From: Bacillota bacterium
GTDB taxonomy: Bacteria > Bacillota > Bacilli > Alicyclobacillales > SLC66
DNA: 42,515 nucleotides
NCBI GenBank assembly: GCA_021805735.1
Contig: JAJZEE010000027.1
Span: 1 to 42,515 of the forward strand
Reading direction: 5' to 3'
In this document: piece after piece, positions 23,889 to 32,543 of the stretch
How positions within the stretch are numbered: position 1 is the stretch's first letter
Layout of the letters: every line of letters begins with the position of its first letter
Position numbers and translations under genes: made by a program
Notes under the pieces: model-generated
Databases searched by the model: none
Seen by the model: only the letters and a program-made list of their open reading frames with translations
Told to the model about the DNA's origin: nothing

Positions 23889-25340
23889 ATGAAGGTATTG
23901 GAAAACCTGATCAACGGTCGGTTTGTTGAGGCCAATGCGGTTGAGAGGCTGGATGTTCCCAACCCGTCAACCAGAGAACTGCTCGCTCAGGTTCCTCTCT
24001 CAAGCGGCGAAGATGTGGATCGCGCCGCCGCAGCGGCGGCGGCGGCTTTCGAGGAGTGGAGTCAGGTTCCGCCAGCAGAGCGGGCGCGTGTCATGTTTCG
24101 CTACCGCGATATCCTGGAGCTCCACAAGGATGAGTTGGCCCGGCTTGTCACGCTGGAAAACGGGAAAAATCTCGACGACGCGCGCGGAGAAGTTCGGCGC
24201 GGCATCGAAGTGGTGGAGTTTGCGTGCGGCATTCCAACGTTGCTCATGGGCAGCGTATTGCCGAACGTGTCACGGGAGATTGATTCGGAGATGATTCGTT
24301 TTCCCGTCGGGGTGGTGGCCGGTATAACGCCGTTTAATTTCCCGTGCATGGTTCCCATGTGGTTGTTTCCCATTGCCATCGCGTGCGGAAACACATTTAT
24401 CCTGAAACCGTCCGAACGCACGCCGCTTTCGTCAAACCGCCTGGCGGAACTGCTGCTTGAGGTCGGTTTGCCAGACGGCGTGTTCAATGTGGTGCATGGC
24501 GCGAAAGAGGTTGTCAACCGGATTCTTGAACACCCGACGATCAAGGCAGTATCATTTGTCGGATCGGCGCCCGTCGCGAAGTACGTCTACAAGACGGCGG
24601 CCGCGCACGGCAAGCGAGTTCAGGCGCTTGCGGGGGCCAAGAACCACCACATCGTGCTGTCGGACGCGCCCATGCAAAAGACGGTTGATATTCTGATCAG
24701 TTCCGCGTTTGGAAATGCAGGTGAGCGGTGTCTGGCGGGCAGTGTTTTGCTGGTCGAGGAGAAGATCGCAGACGAATTTATTCAGCTTCTCGCAGAAACT
24801 ACGGATCGCATGGGGATCGGCGATGGGCTGGAACCAGGCAAGGAACTCGGGCCTGTGATTCGCGATGAGCATCGCGCTCGCATTGTGAGTTATATAGAAT
24901 CGGGTGTGGCGGAGGGCGCGACGCCTCTTCGGGACGGTCGCGTCGTAGATGCGTCTGTCGGCAAAGGGTTCTTCCTGGGGCCGACATTGTTTGATCACGT
25001 TAAGCCGGAAATGACGATCGCGCGCGAAGAGATTTTTGGCCCCGTCCTGAGCATTATTCGCGTGCAGGATCTCGAGGACGCCATTGCGGTTGCGAACCGG
25101 TCTGAGCTTGGCAACGCGGCCGTGCTGTACACGAGCAGTGGAAAAGCGGCGCGCGTGTTTCGTGAAAAGATCGAGGCGGGTATGCTCGGAGTCAACATTG
25201 GCGTGCCGGCGCCGATGGCATACTTCCCGTTCAGCGGCTGGAAAGGCTCGTTTTATGGGGATTTGCACGCCACGGGACGCGACGGCGTCGAGTTTTATAC
25301 GAAGAAAAAGATGATTACGACGCGCTGGTTAAACGATTGA
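23889..25340 (+). CDS. mmsA: CoA-acylating (methyl)malonate-semialdehyde dehydrogenase, 483 aa
   Basis: An aldehyde dehydrogenase of the MmsA/IolA group that converts malonate or methylmalonate semialdehyde with CoA and NAD+ to acetyl-CoA or propionyl-CoA and CO2. It shows 'GITPFNFPCMVPMW', 'FVGSAPVAKYVY', the catalytic motif FGNAGERCLAGS with the nucleophilic Cys near residue 284, and 'EEIFGPVLSI'. The segment 'ALAGAKNHHIVL' replaces the Glu motif of ordinary aldehyde dehydrogenases, as expected for CoA-acylating members. A GGGGAGG site lies 10 nt before ATG 23889. It completes the route from beta-alanine to central metabolism. Confidence 0.93.
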   Translation: MKVLENLINGRFVEANAVERLDVPNPSTRELLAQVPLSSGEDVDRAAAAAAAAFEEWSQVPPAERARVMFRYRDILELHKDELARLVTLENGKNLDDARGEVRRGIEVVEFACGIPTLLMGSVLPNVSREIDSEMIRFPVGVVAGITPFNFPCMVPMWLFPIAIACGNTFILKPSERTPLSSNRLAELLLEVGLPDGVFNVVHGAKEVVNRILEHPTIKAVSFVGSAPVAKYVYKTAAAHGKRVQALAGAKNHHIVLSDAPMQKTVDILISSAFGNAGERCLAGSVLLVEEKIADEFIQLLAETTDRMGIGDGLEPGKELGPVIRDEHRARIVSYIESGVAEGATPLRDGRVVDASVGKGFFLGPTLFDHVKPEMTIAREEIFGPVLSIIRVQDLEDAIAVANRSELGNAAVLYTSSGKAARVFREKIEAGMLGVNIGVPAPMAYFPFSGWKGSFYGDLHATGRDGVEFYTKKKMITTRWLND

Positions 25341-25354
25341 CGCCCGCTTGGGGA

Positions 25355-25424
25355 GGATTCACATGCTGTGCCCGTCGCGAGTTCGGCGCAGCCGTGTCTG
25401 AGCAGGGCCGCAGCATGTGAATCC
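25355..25424. repeat. 70-nt palindromic element, copy 2 (inverted relative to copy 1)
   Basis: The arms 25355-25373 and 25406-25424 pair with two mismatches near the inner end. The 32-nt centre is identical to the reverse complement of copy 1's centre. It begins 15 bp after the mmsA stop, in the gap before preT, where it could terminate, process or protect the aminotransferase-mmsA mRNA. Confidence 0.85.
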
Positions 25425-25451
25425 GATCGACAGGGATGACAGTAACTCGCT

Positions 25452-25538
25452 TGGACGGATCATGCATTGCACGGCAGCGAGTTTTGCGGCCTTTGGGCCG
25501 CACATGTTTGAGCGGCAGTGCAATGCATGATCCGTCCA
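25452..25538. repeat. Second long palindrome in the mmsA-preT gap
   Basis: Positions 25452-25472 are the exact reverse complement of 25518-25538 (21 bp). Inside the loop a smaller hairpin TGCGGCC/GGCCGCA flanks a short T-rich loop (about 25484-25501). No sequence relationship with the 70-nt element is evident. The remaining part of the gap to 25651 contains no gene. Confidence 0.75.
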
Positions 25539-25651
25539 GGCACAGCAGGGGCGATGGTATTATTGACAATAGACTTTCATGCCGCTGCGCGGCATCAACA
25601 ACCGGGAAGAAAATACGCCTGCGGCGATTTTCTGAAAAGGGGGCATGCACA

Positions 25652-27028
25652 TTGAGCGAGTTTGCCTTGAGTGATCAGCCGCAGCATCGGCTGGAGCAAA
25701 ACGTCCACAAGCCACTTACCAAAGTCGAAGTTTTGACAGAGGCTCATCGCTGTCTGTACTGTTATGACGCTCCGTGCGCCGCAGCCTGCCCGACGCATAT
25801 CGACGTTCCATCGTTCATCCGCAAGATCACCACTGACAATGTCACAGGAAGCGCGCGGGTGATTATGGACGCGAATCCGCTGGGCGCGAGTTGCGCCAGG
25901 GTCTGTCCAACGGAAGACCTATGCGAGGGGGCGTGCGTCTTGGGAAAGGATGCGGCGCCCATCCGCATCAGCGATTTGCAGCGCTACTCAACAGACTGGG
26001 TGCGAGAAAGGAATATCGACCTCTTTTCGCCCGGACCGGCGACCGGCAAACGCGTCGCTGTAGTGGGAGGTGGTCCGGCGGGACTGGCTGCGGCGCGAGA
26101 ACTTGCCCGGTTTGGGCATGCGGTGACGATCTATGAGGCGAAGGAGCAGCTTGGCGGGTTGAACACATACGGCATTGTTCCCTTTCGCCTTCCCCGCGCC
26201 GTCGCCTTGTGGGAAGCGGAACAGGTCGTGAAACTGGGAGTCGCTGTGCAGACGAACGTCCTTGTTGGCAGAGATGTATCCATCGGGGATCTGGTAGACA
26301 ATTTCGACGCTCTGGTGTTGGCGTTCGGTATGGGAAACGTTCCTCCCTTACAGATCCCGGGGGAGGATTTGCAGGGCGTATGGGATGCGCTTGACTTCAT
26401 CTCTCAGGTGAAATCAGGACAAAGCGTTGGCGATATCGGGGATCGCGTGGTCGTGATCGGAGCGGGCAACACAGCCATTGACGCCGCCACGTGCAGCAAG
26501 CGGTTGAATGCGGAAAACGTCGCGATTTATTATCGCAGAACCGCGCGTGAGATGACAGCCTATCCGTTTGAATACGACTTTGCCAAGCAGGAAGGCGTGG
26601 AATTTCGGTGGCTGTGCGCGCCTGTTCGGATCTTGGGCGAGGGGAACCGGGTGCGCGCCGTGGAGTTTGTGAAAACACGGCTTGAGTTATCCGATAATTC
26701 CGAACGCCCGATTCCTGTTTCGATGCCTGGAACGGAATTTACGGTGGAAGTTGATACGGTGATCCGCAGCACAGGGCAATCACGTCTAACGAGCCTATTG
26801 GATGCGCTGCACATTATCCACGACGGTGGATCTGTCCGGGTCGATCAACAGATGAGAACGAATCAGCCTGGCGTGTTTGCGGCGGGGGATTGCGCCTTTC
26901 GGCGGGGCGTGGGCGATGCAATGGTGGTGGAAGCGGCTGAGCAGGGCAAAATCGCCGCCGCCGCCGTTCATCAGCACTTGTTGGCGGCGGACGAATCTGA
27001 AAAGTGGCGAGGTGAATCCCATGGCTGA
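25652..27028 (+). CDS. preT: NAD-dependent dihydropyrimidine dehydrogenase, PreT (FAD/Fe-S) subunit, 458 aa
   Basis: PreT oxidises NADH and passes electrons through FAD and Fe-S clusters to PreA, which reduces uracil or thymine. The N-terminal Fe-S region has CLYCYDAPCAAACPTHIDVP (from about residue 34) and 'GASCARVCPTEDLCEGAC'. Two dinucleotide folds follow: 'VAVVGGGPAGLAAAREL' for FAD and 'VVVIGAGNTAIDAA' for NADH. The C-terminal 'PGVFAAGDCAFRRG' is the FAD-contacting motif of the GltD-like family. TTG 25652 is chosen from AAAAGGGGG with 8-nt spacing; the frame is open further upstream but only through the palindromes. It overlaps preA by 8 nt, which suggests translational coupling. Confidence 0.93.
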   Translation: MSEFALSDQPQHRLEQNVHKPLTKVEVLTEAHRCLYCYDAPCAAACPTHIDVPSFIRKITTDNVTGSARVIMDANPLGASCARVCPTEDLCEGACVLGKDAAPIRISDLQRYSTDWVRERNIDLFSPGPATGKRVAVVGGGPAGLAAARELARFGHAVTIYEAKEQLGGLNTYGIVPFRLPRAVALWEAEQVVKLGVAVQTNVLVGRDVSIGDLVDNFDALVLAFGMGNVPPLQIPGEDLQGVWDALDFISQVKSGQSVGDIGDRVVVIGAGNTAIDAATCSKRLNAENVAIYYRRTAREMTAYPFEYDFAKQEGVEFRWLCAPVRILGEGNRVRAVEFVKTRLELSDNSERPIPVSMPGTEFTVEVDTVIRSTGQSRLTSLLDALHIIHDGGSVRVDQQMRTNQPGVFAAGDCAFRRGVGDAMVVEAAEQGKIAAAAVHQHLLAADESEKWRGESHG

Positions 27029-28268
27029 TCTGTCTGTAAATGTGGGCGGGATCAAGAGCCCGAATCCATTCTGGCTCGCTTCCGCTCCGCCTACGAATAG
27101 CGGGTATCAAGTGATGCGAGCGTTTGAGGCTGGATGGGGCGGGGCTGTTTGGAAGACGCTCGGCGATCCGATTGTCAACGTGTCGTCGCGTTTTGGCGGG
27201 TTTCATTTCGAGGGAGCGCGTATGTTGGGGTTCAACAACATCGAACTGATTACGGATCGACCGCTCGAGGACAATTTGCGCGAAATCAGGGAGGTGAAGC
27301 GCGCCTTTCCGGATCGCGCGGTCATCGCGTCGCTGATGGTCGACAACGTAAAGGAGGTGTGGCAGGAGATCGTCAAGAGAGTACAGGACGTGGGTGTGGA
27401 TGGCTTTGAGTTGAATTTCGGCTGTCCGCACGGTATGTCCGAACGAGGGATGGGATCGGCGGTCGGCCAGTCGCCTGAGTTTCTCCGGCAGGCCACCGAG
27501 TGGGTCGTCGAAGTGGCCGAAGTTCCGGTGATCGTCAAGTTGACGCCGAACATCACCGACATTCGTTATACGGCGCGCGCAGCGGCGCAAGGCGGCGCCC
27601 ACGCGGTCAGCATGATCAACACGATCAACAGCCTGATAGGCGTGGATCTGAATACGTGGACGCCCATCCCGAATGTGGACGGAAGAGGCGCTCACGGCGG
27701 TTATTGCGGACCGGCGGTCAAACCGATTGCGCTCAACATGGTGGCGGATTGTGCGCGCGACCCCTTGGTGGGAATTCCGATTTCCGGCATCGGAGGCGTG
27801 TCGACGTGGCAGGACGCGGTCGAGTACATGTTGCTGGGCGCTTCCGGGGTGCAAGTTTGCACGGCGGTCATGCATCATGGATTTCGCATCGTGGAAGACA
27901 TGATTGACGGGTTGAACCAGTACCTCGACGCTCGCGGGCTTTCATCGGCGATGGATCTTGTGGGCAAATCGGTCGGCCGCGTCGGGAACTGGGGAGATCT
28001 GAATCTCGAGTACAAAGTGGCGGCGCGGATCGATCAGGACAAGTGCATTCGCTGCAATAAGTGCTACATCGCGTGCGAGGACGCCGCGCACCAATGCATC
28101 GACCGGGCGCCTGACGGATCGGGGCAAATGGCGCTCGTGGTGGATGAGGAGGAGTGCGTAGGGTGTAATTTGTGCTCGATCGTATGCCCTGTGGAGAATT
28201 GCATCGAGATGGCGCGCGTCGATTCTGGGGGTCCCGCGTTCAGTTGGCGGGAACGCCAGGCCCTTTAG
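27021..28268 (+). CDS. preA: NAD-dependent dihydropyrimidine dehydrogenase, PreA (FMN/Fe-S) subunit, 415 aa
   Basis: The catalytic subunit that reduces uracil or thymine to the 5,6-dihydro form. The FMN-binding dihydroorotate-dehydrogenase-like barrel covers residues 1-320, with 'NPFWLASAPPTN', 'ELNFGCPHGMSERGMGSAVGQ', 'VKLTPNITDI' and 'GIGGVSTWQDAVEYMLLGA'. The C-terminus carries two 4Fe-4S motifs, CIRCNKCYIAC and CVGCNLCSIVCP. The loop position matching the mammalian DPD active-site Cys is Val here (SAVGQ); this appears usual in bacterial PreA as far as I recall. GAGGTG lies 7 nt before ATG 27021. It is followed 33 bp later by hydA. Confidence 0.94.
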   Translation: MADLSVNVGGIKSPNPFWLASAPPTNSGYQVMRAFEAGWGGAVWKTLGDPIVNVSSRFGGFHFEGARMLGFNNIELITDRPLEDNLREIREVKRAFPDRAVIASLMVDNVKEVWQEIVKRVQDVGVDGFELNFGCPHGMSERGMGSAVGQSPEFLRQATEWVVEVAEVPVIVKLTPNITDIRYTARAAAQGGAHAVSMINTINSLIGVDLNTWTPIPNVDGRGAHGGYCGPAVKPIALNMVADCARDPLVGIPISGIGGVSTWQDAVEYMLLGASGVQVCTAVMHHGFRIVEDMIDGLNQYLDARGLSSAMDLVGKSVGRVGNWGDLNLEYKVAARIDQDKCIRCNKCYIACEDAAHQCIDRAPDGSGQMALVVDEEECVGCNLCSIVCPVENCIEMARVDSGGPAFSWRERQAL

Positions 28269-28301
28269 TTCTTGAATTGATCACACGCTGGGGGTGTTTG
28301 G

Positions 28302-29693
28302 ATGGGAACGTTAATCCGAGGTGGAACGGTTGTCACGGCAAGCGATGTCAGTCGGGCGGACGTGTTGATGGAGAACGGCGTTGTCGCGGTTTTGGCGAAC
28401 GGTATAGCACCTGGTGATCATCGCGTGGTGGATGCAGAGGGGTGCTACCTGTTCCCGGGGGGAATCGATCCGCACACGCATCTCGATATGCCGTTTGGCG
28501 GCACGGTGACGGCGGACGACTTTCGTACGGGAACGATTGCGGCCGCCTTTGGCGGCACCACGACCATCGTGGACTTCGCGCTTCATCAAAAGGGAGACAC
28601 GTTATCCAATTCATTGCGTACATGGCATCGCAAGGCGGAAGGCAAGGCCGCTATCGATTATGCGTTTCACATGATGATTGGGGATATGCGGGATGAAGTG
28701 ATGCAGGAGATCCCGCAGATTGTCGAACGTGAGGGTGTCTCCTCATTTAAGTTATTCATGGCTTACAAAAACAACCTGCAGGTGGATGACGAGACGCTGT
28801 TTCGGGTCCTGCGTATGGCGGCGCGCGTTGGGGCGCTGGTGCAGGTGCATGCGGAAAATGGCGATGTGATCGAGGTGCTGGTGAAAGAGGCGCTGGCAAA
28901 CGGTCAGACGGAGCCCAAATACCACGCGCTCACACGTCCCCCTGAGGCTGAAGGGGAGGCCACCGTGAGGGCCATTCGCTTAGCGGAGATCGCGGGGGCT
29001 CCTCTGTACGTGGTGCACGTGACTTGCGCCCAGGCGGCGGACGCGATCAGCGATGCGCGCAAGCGCGGATTGCCCATATACGGGGAGACTTGCCCACAGT
29101 ATCTGGTGTGCGATTACACGGATTATGAGCGCCCCGACTTCGCAGGCGCGAAGTATGTGATGTCGCCGCCGCTGCGTGATAAGTGGCACCAGGGTGTACT
29201 CTGGAATAAGTTGCGCAACCTGGAATTGCAGGTGTTTGGATCGGATCAGTGTTCCTTCAATCTGAAAGGTCAAAAGGAACTGGGGCGGCACGACTTTTCG
29301 CGGATCCCGAATGGATCTCCGACGATCGAAGACCGGATGTCCATCCTCTATCACCACGGCGTTCATGAGGGGCGAATCGGCCTGAATAAATTTGTGGCCT
29401 TGACATCCACGAACGCCGCGAAACTGTTTGGACTGTTTCCCCGCAAAGGCGCCATCGCCGTTGGCAGTGACGCTGATATTGTCGTGTGGGATCCCAAAGC
29501 GCAGCGCACGATCTCGGCGGCCACGCACCACATGAATGTGGATAACAATATCTTTGAGGGTTTTCAGGTCATGGGGAAGCCGAGGCATGTGTTCTTGCGC
29601 GGCGAAATGATCGTAGATCAAGACCAGTTTGTGGGCAGACCGGGAATGGGTCAGTTTCAAAGGTGCGATCCGATTTCTCCGGTTCAAGTGTAA
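28302..29693 (+). CDS. hydA: Dihydropyrimidinase / D-hydantoinase, 463 aa
   Basis: A binuclear zinc amidohydrolase that opens dihydrouracil, dihydrothymine or 5-substituted hydantoins to the N-carbamoyl amino acid. The metal-binding HTH is in 'GGIDPHTHLDMPFGG'. The bridging carboxylated Lys is near residue 150 in 'SSFKLFMAYKNN'. Further metal His residues lie in 'VQVHAENG' and 'YVVHVTCAQAA'. The catalytic Asp is near residue 315 in GSDQC, where GSDHC is more common. GGGGGTG precedes ATG 28302. The gene lies between preA and the carbamoyl-beta-alanine hydrolase, matching pathway order. Confidence 0.94.
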   Translation: MGTLIRGGTVVTASDVSRADVLMENGVVAVLANGIAPGDHRVVDAEGCYLFPGGIDPHTHLDMPFGGTVTADDFRTGTIAAAFGGTTTIVDFALHQKGDTLSNSLRTWHRKAEGKAAIDYAFHMMIGDMRDEVMQEIPQIVEREGVSSFKLFMAYKNNLQVDDETLFRVLRMAARVGALVQVHAENGDVIEVLVKEALANGQTEPKYHALTRPPEAEGEATVRAIRLAEIAGAPLYVVHVTCAQAADAISDARKRGLPIYGETCPQYLVCDYTDYERPDFAGAKYVMSPPLRDKWHQGVLWNKLRNLELQVFGSDQCSFNLKGQKELGRHDFSRIPNGSPTIEDRMSILYHHGVHEGRIGLNKFVALTSTNAAKLFGLFPRKGAIAVGSDADIVVWDPKAQRTISAATHHMNVDNNIFEGFQVMGKPRHVFLRGEMIVDQDQFVGRPGMGQFQRCDPISPVQV

Positions 29694-29720
29694 CTGAGCT
29701 ATTATTTGGAGGCGATTCCT

Positions 29721-30611
29721 ATGGATTCCAGAGTGAGGATTGGACTTTTGCAGACGCATCACGATGTAGACGGCGGGGAACCAGTCGCAGTGCATAAGCG
29801 GGCGGCCATCGAAAAGCATGTGAGGATGATTCACGAGGCGGCCGCGCAGGGAGCGCAAATCGTCTGCCTGCAAGAAATATTTTTCGGCCCCTATTTCTGC
29901 ACGGAACAAAATCCAAAGTGGTATGCGGCCGCCGAGCGCGTGCCAGATGGAGAGACAGTCAGATTGATGCAGGATCTCGCCAAGGAACTTGGCGTCGTGC
30001 TGATTGTTCCCGTGTATGAAGAAGAGTTGCCGGGCGTGTATTACAATACGGCCGCAGTGATCGACGCAGACGGGAAGTATCTCGGCAAGTACCGTAAGCA
30101 GCACTTGCCGCAAGTGCAGGCGGGGCCGGCGGGATGCGGATTTTGGGAGAAGTATTATTTTAAGCCGGGCAATCTGGGTTATCCCGTCTTTACGACGGCG
30201 TACGCCAAGATCGGGGTTTATATCTGTTACGACAGACATTTTCCGGAGGGAGCGCGCTTGCTGGGGTTAAATGGGGCGGAGATCGTGTTCAACCCATCGG
30301 CGACGGTGGCTGGACTCTCGGAATATCTCTGGAAACTGGAACAGCCCGCCCACGCGGTGGCCAACGGCTATTATCTGGCGGCGATCAATCGCGTAGGGTA
30401 TGAGACGCCCTGGAACATGGGCGAGTTTTACGGGCAGTCATATCTGGTAGATCCGCGGGGCAGTTTCGTGGCGATGGGCAGTCGTGATCGCGACGAGATC
30501 GTGATCGGGGACATGGATCGGGAGGTGATGACCGAAGTCCGCAACACCTGGCAGTTTTATCGGGACAGGAGGCCGGAGACATACGGAGACATGACGCGTC
30601 TTTTGCCGTAG
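29721..30611 (+). CDS. pydC: Beta-ureidopropionase (N-carbamoyl-beta-alanine amidohydrolase), nitrilase family, 296 aa
   Basis: A nitrilase-superfamily enzyme hydrolysing N-carbamoyl-beta-alanine to beta-alanine, CO2 and ammonia. The catalytic triad is visible: Glu in 'IVCLQEIFFGPYFC', Lys in 'YRKQHLPQ' and Cys in 'IGVYICYDRHFPEGARL'. The flanks 'EIVFNPSAT' and 'SYLVDPRGSFVAMGS' are also typical. N-carbamoyl-D-amino-acid hydrolases share this fold, but the setting beside preA and hydA favours the pyrimidine role. ATG 29721 follows GGAGG by 8 nt; the earlier TTG 29706 overlaps that site. Confidence 0.9.
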   Translation: MDSRVRIGLLQTHHDVDGGEPVAVHKRAAIEKHVRMIHEAAAQGAQIVCLQEIFFGPYFCTEQNPKWYAAAERVPDGETVRLMQDLAKELGVVLIVPVYEEELPGVYYNTAAVIDADGKYLGKYRKQHLPQVQAGPAGCGFWEKYYFKPGNLGYPVFTTAYAKIGVYICYDRHFPEGARLLGLNGAEIVFNPSATVAGLSEYLWKLEQPAHAVANGYYLAAINRVGYETPWNMGEFYGQSYLVDPRGSFVAMGSRDRDEIVIGDMDREVMTEVRNTWQFYRDRRPETYGDMTRLLP

Positions 30612-30774
30612 AGGCAACGTTGCGCCTGTGAACGATACGGACAAGACTCGCAGGATTGGAGTTTGCAAACGGCAAGCGAACCGGCAAGTGAAACTTGAGT
30701 ATCGGAGTCGGTTGGAACGCCGATTTCATGGACGCGGCGAGCTGACTCGAACTTACGGAGTAGGGGGACGGTAC

Positions 30775-32298
30775 ATGGCTACACAAGTTGCCAGTGGCGA
30801 CGTGGTCGCACTGACCGATTCGGCGATTGCCAGTGTCAGCGGCAATCGGGCGCTGTGGAATGAAGATTTACGTCCGTGCACGACAGAGGAACATACCTGG
30901 CCTGGCGTCAAATTTGCCTCGCTGTGGATTGGAATGAGCATTTGTTTGCCCACTTATTCGATGGCAAGCGGCATGATCGCACTGGGAATGAATTGGTGGG
31001 AGTCGGTTTTGACGATTCTGGTTGGCAGCCTGATTGTACTGATACCGATTCTGCTCGTTTCACACGCCGGCACGAAGTTTGGCATTCCGTATCCTGTCTT
31101 TGCCCGTCTATGGTTTGGAAGTCGCGGCGCGCATATCCCGGCGCTCGCGAGAGCGGTGATCGCGGCCGGGTGGTTTGGCATCAATTGCTGGTTTGGCGGA
31201 TTGGCGCTGGACGCGATTTTGGGCCGCATCGTGCCGGGATGGGAAGCGATCGCCTGGCATTTAGGGATATCGTTTACGGTCTTCTGGCTGATCAACGTGG
31301 CGGTCGCGACCAGAGGTCCGCAGGCGATCGGCAAACTGGCTGTATTTGCGGCGCCGACTCTGGCGGTGTCGGCCATCGTGCTGCTCGTCTGGGCGGGCGC
31401 GAGCGCGGGGGGATTTGGAACGATCCTGAGCGCCCCCGCCAAGATTCACGGCCTGGCGTTCTGGGCGACATTTTATCCCTCGGTGATTGGGGTTATCGCA
31501 TTTTGGGCAACCCTCGCTCTCAACATTCCTGACTACACTCGCTATGCCAAAACCCAAAAGGGGCAAACGATGGGGCAATTTTTGTCCATGCCCTTGACGA
31601 TGGCGCTGTTTTCCTTTATCGGAATCGCGGTGACATCTGCCACAGTCATCCTGTACGGTCAGCCGCTATGGAATCCGGTCGATCTGATTTTGAAATTTCC
31701 CACATTTATTGTCGTCATCGCCGGAATTGTTGTCATCCTTTCCTCCGTTACCATAAATGTTGGCGCGAATGTGATGGCGCCGGCCAGGGCGTTTGAGAAT
31801 CTGTCGCCGCGCCGGATCAATTTTGCGCTGGGTGCGATCATGGCGGGGGTTCTCGCTTTAGCCATGCAACCGTGGTATGTCATGGCGCAGTTCAGCAATT
31901 ACATCTTCACCTGGCTTGGCACATACGGCGTATTGCTCGGCCCCTTCGATGGAATCGCGATCGCTGATTATTGGCTGGTCCGCTCGCGCAGACTGGATTT
32001 GCTGCAACTCTACACGATGGACGGACGCTACGATTATTCGCGCGGATTCAACCTGAAGGCAGTCTACGCCCTATTGATCGGTTGGGGCATCGCATTGTTG
32101 GGGCTGGTGATTCCGCCGCTCTATTTTCTGTGGAGCGGGGGGTGGCTGTTCGGGCTGCTCGGAGGGATGTTCAGCTACTGGCTGATGATGAAGGGTGAAA
32201 AATCCGTGCTGTCCGATCGCGAGTATGAGGCATTGACCATGCAGGCGGCGCCTGCGTTGGCCGTCGGTGCGAAGGCGGACACTTCCACGCTTGGTTGA
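30775..32298 (+). CDS. NCS1-family nucleobase/hydantoin permease, 507 aa
   Basis: A 12-TM nucleobase:cation symporter 1 protein. It shows the N-terminal signature 'NEDLRPCTTEEHTW' before TM1, 'FGIPYPVFARLWFGSRGA' and 'AGWFGINCWFGGLAL' around TM2-TM4, 'FWATLALNIPDYTRYA' in TM6, and 'GPFDGIAIADYWLVRSRRLD' in the TM10 region. Family substrates are uracil, allantoin, hydantoin or cytosine; the locus supports uracil, thymine or hydantoin uptake. ATG 30775 follows AGGGGGA by 6-7 nt; an upstream in-frame extension of about 49 residues is not hydrophobic and has no binding site. It is the last gene of the pyrimidine cluster and is followed by two hairpins. Confidence 0.9.
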   Translation: MATQVASGDVVALTDSAIASVSGNRALWNEDLRPCTTEEHTWPGVKFASLWIGMSICLPTYSMASGMIALGMNWWESVLTILVGSLIVLIPILLVSHAGTKFGIPYPVFARLWFGSRGAHIPALARAVIAAGWFGINCWFGGLALDAILGRIVPGWEAIAWHLGISFTVFWLINVAVATRGPQAIGKLAVFAAPTLAVSAIVLLVWAGASAGGFGTILSAPAKIHGLAFWATFYPSVIGVIAFWATLALNIPDYTRYAKTQKGQTMGQFLSMPLTMALFSFIGIAVTSATVILYGQPLWNPVDLILKFPTFIVVIAGIVVILSSVTINVGANVMAPARAFENLSPRRINFALGAIMAGVLALAMQPWYVMAQFSNYIFTWLGTYGVLLGPFDGIAIADYWLVRSRRLDLLQLYTMDGRYDYSRGFNLKAVYALLIGWGIALLGLVIPPLYFLWSGGWLFGLLGGMFSYWLMMKGEKSVLSDREYEALTMQAAPALAVGAKADTSTLG

Positions 32299-32307
32299 CG
32301 GGTGGAT

Positions 32308-32400
32308 GGGATGGATGTGGGAAAAACCATCCCGTCCGCGTTCGCGGCGTTGAGCACACCAGCGGCGGTCTGCACTGCGCAGACTACCGCTGGTGTGCTC
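32308..32400 (+). terminator. Two tandem hairpins closing the pyrimidine cluster
   Basis: GGGATGG (32308-32314) pairs with CCATCCC (32327-32333). A second, longer structure pairs 32352-32365 with 32387-32400 (14 bp) and contains an inner 6-bp stem GTCTGC/GCAGAC. No T tract follows the second. They lie 9 and 53 nt after the permease stop. Confidence 0.6.
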
Positions 32401-32501
32401 ATTGTGATCGGCAGTCAATCGATACTGGGCAGCTATTCAACCGGTATACGTCGCTAATGGACAGTTATACGACAGAATACACCCTATCTCAATTCGGAAA
32501 A

Positions 32502-32510
32502 TGGTATAAT
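32502..32510 (+). promoter_or_regulatory. Extended -10 promoter for the retropepsin pair
   Basis: TGGTATAAT (TATAAT at 32505-32510) lies 33 bp before ATG 32544. The same TGGTATAAT occurs before the IS607 tnpA. No -35 is evident. Confidence 0.45.
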
Positions 32511-32543
32511 ACAGGTGACTAATGAGACGGATGGTGATCAGCC

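Noticed and set aside
27402-27480. PreA lacking the active-site Cys of mammalian dihydropyrimidine dehydrogenase
   Set aside because: The loop reads SAVGQ, which from memory is the common bacterial form, so this is not evidence of inactivation.
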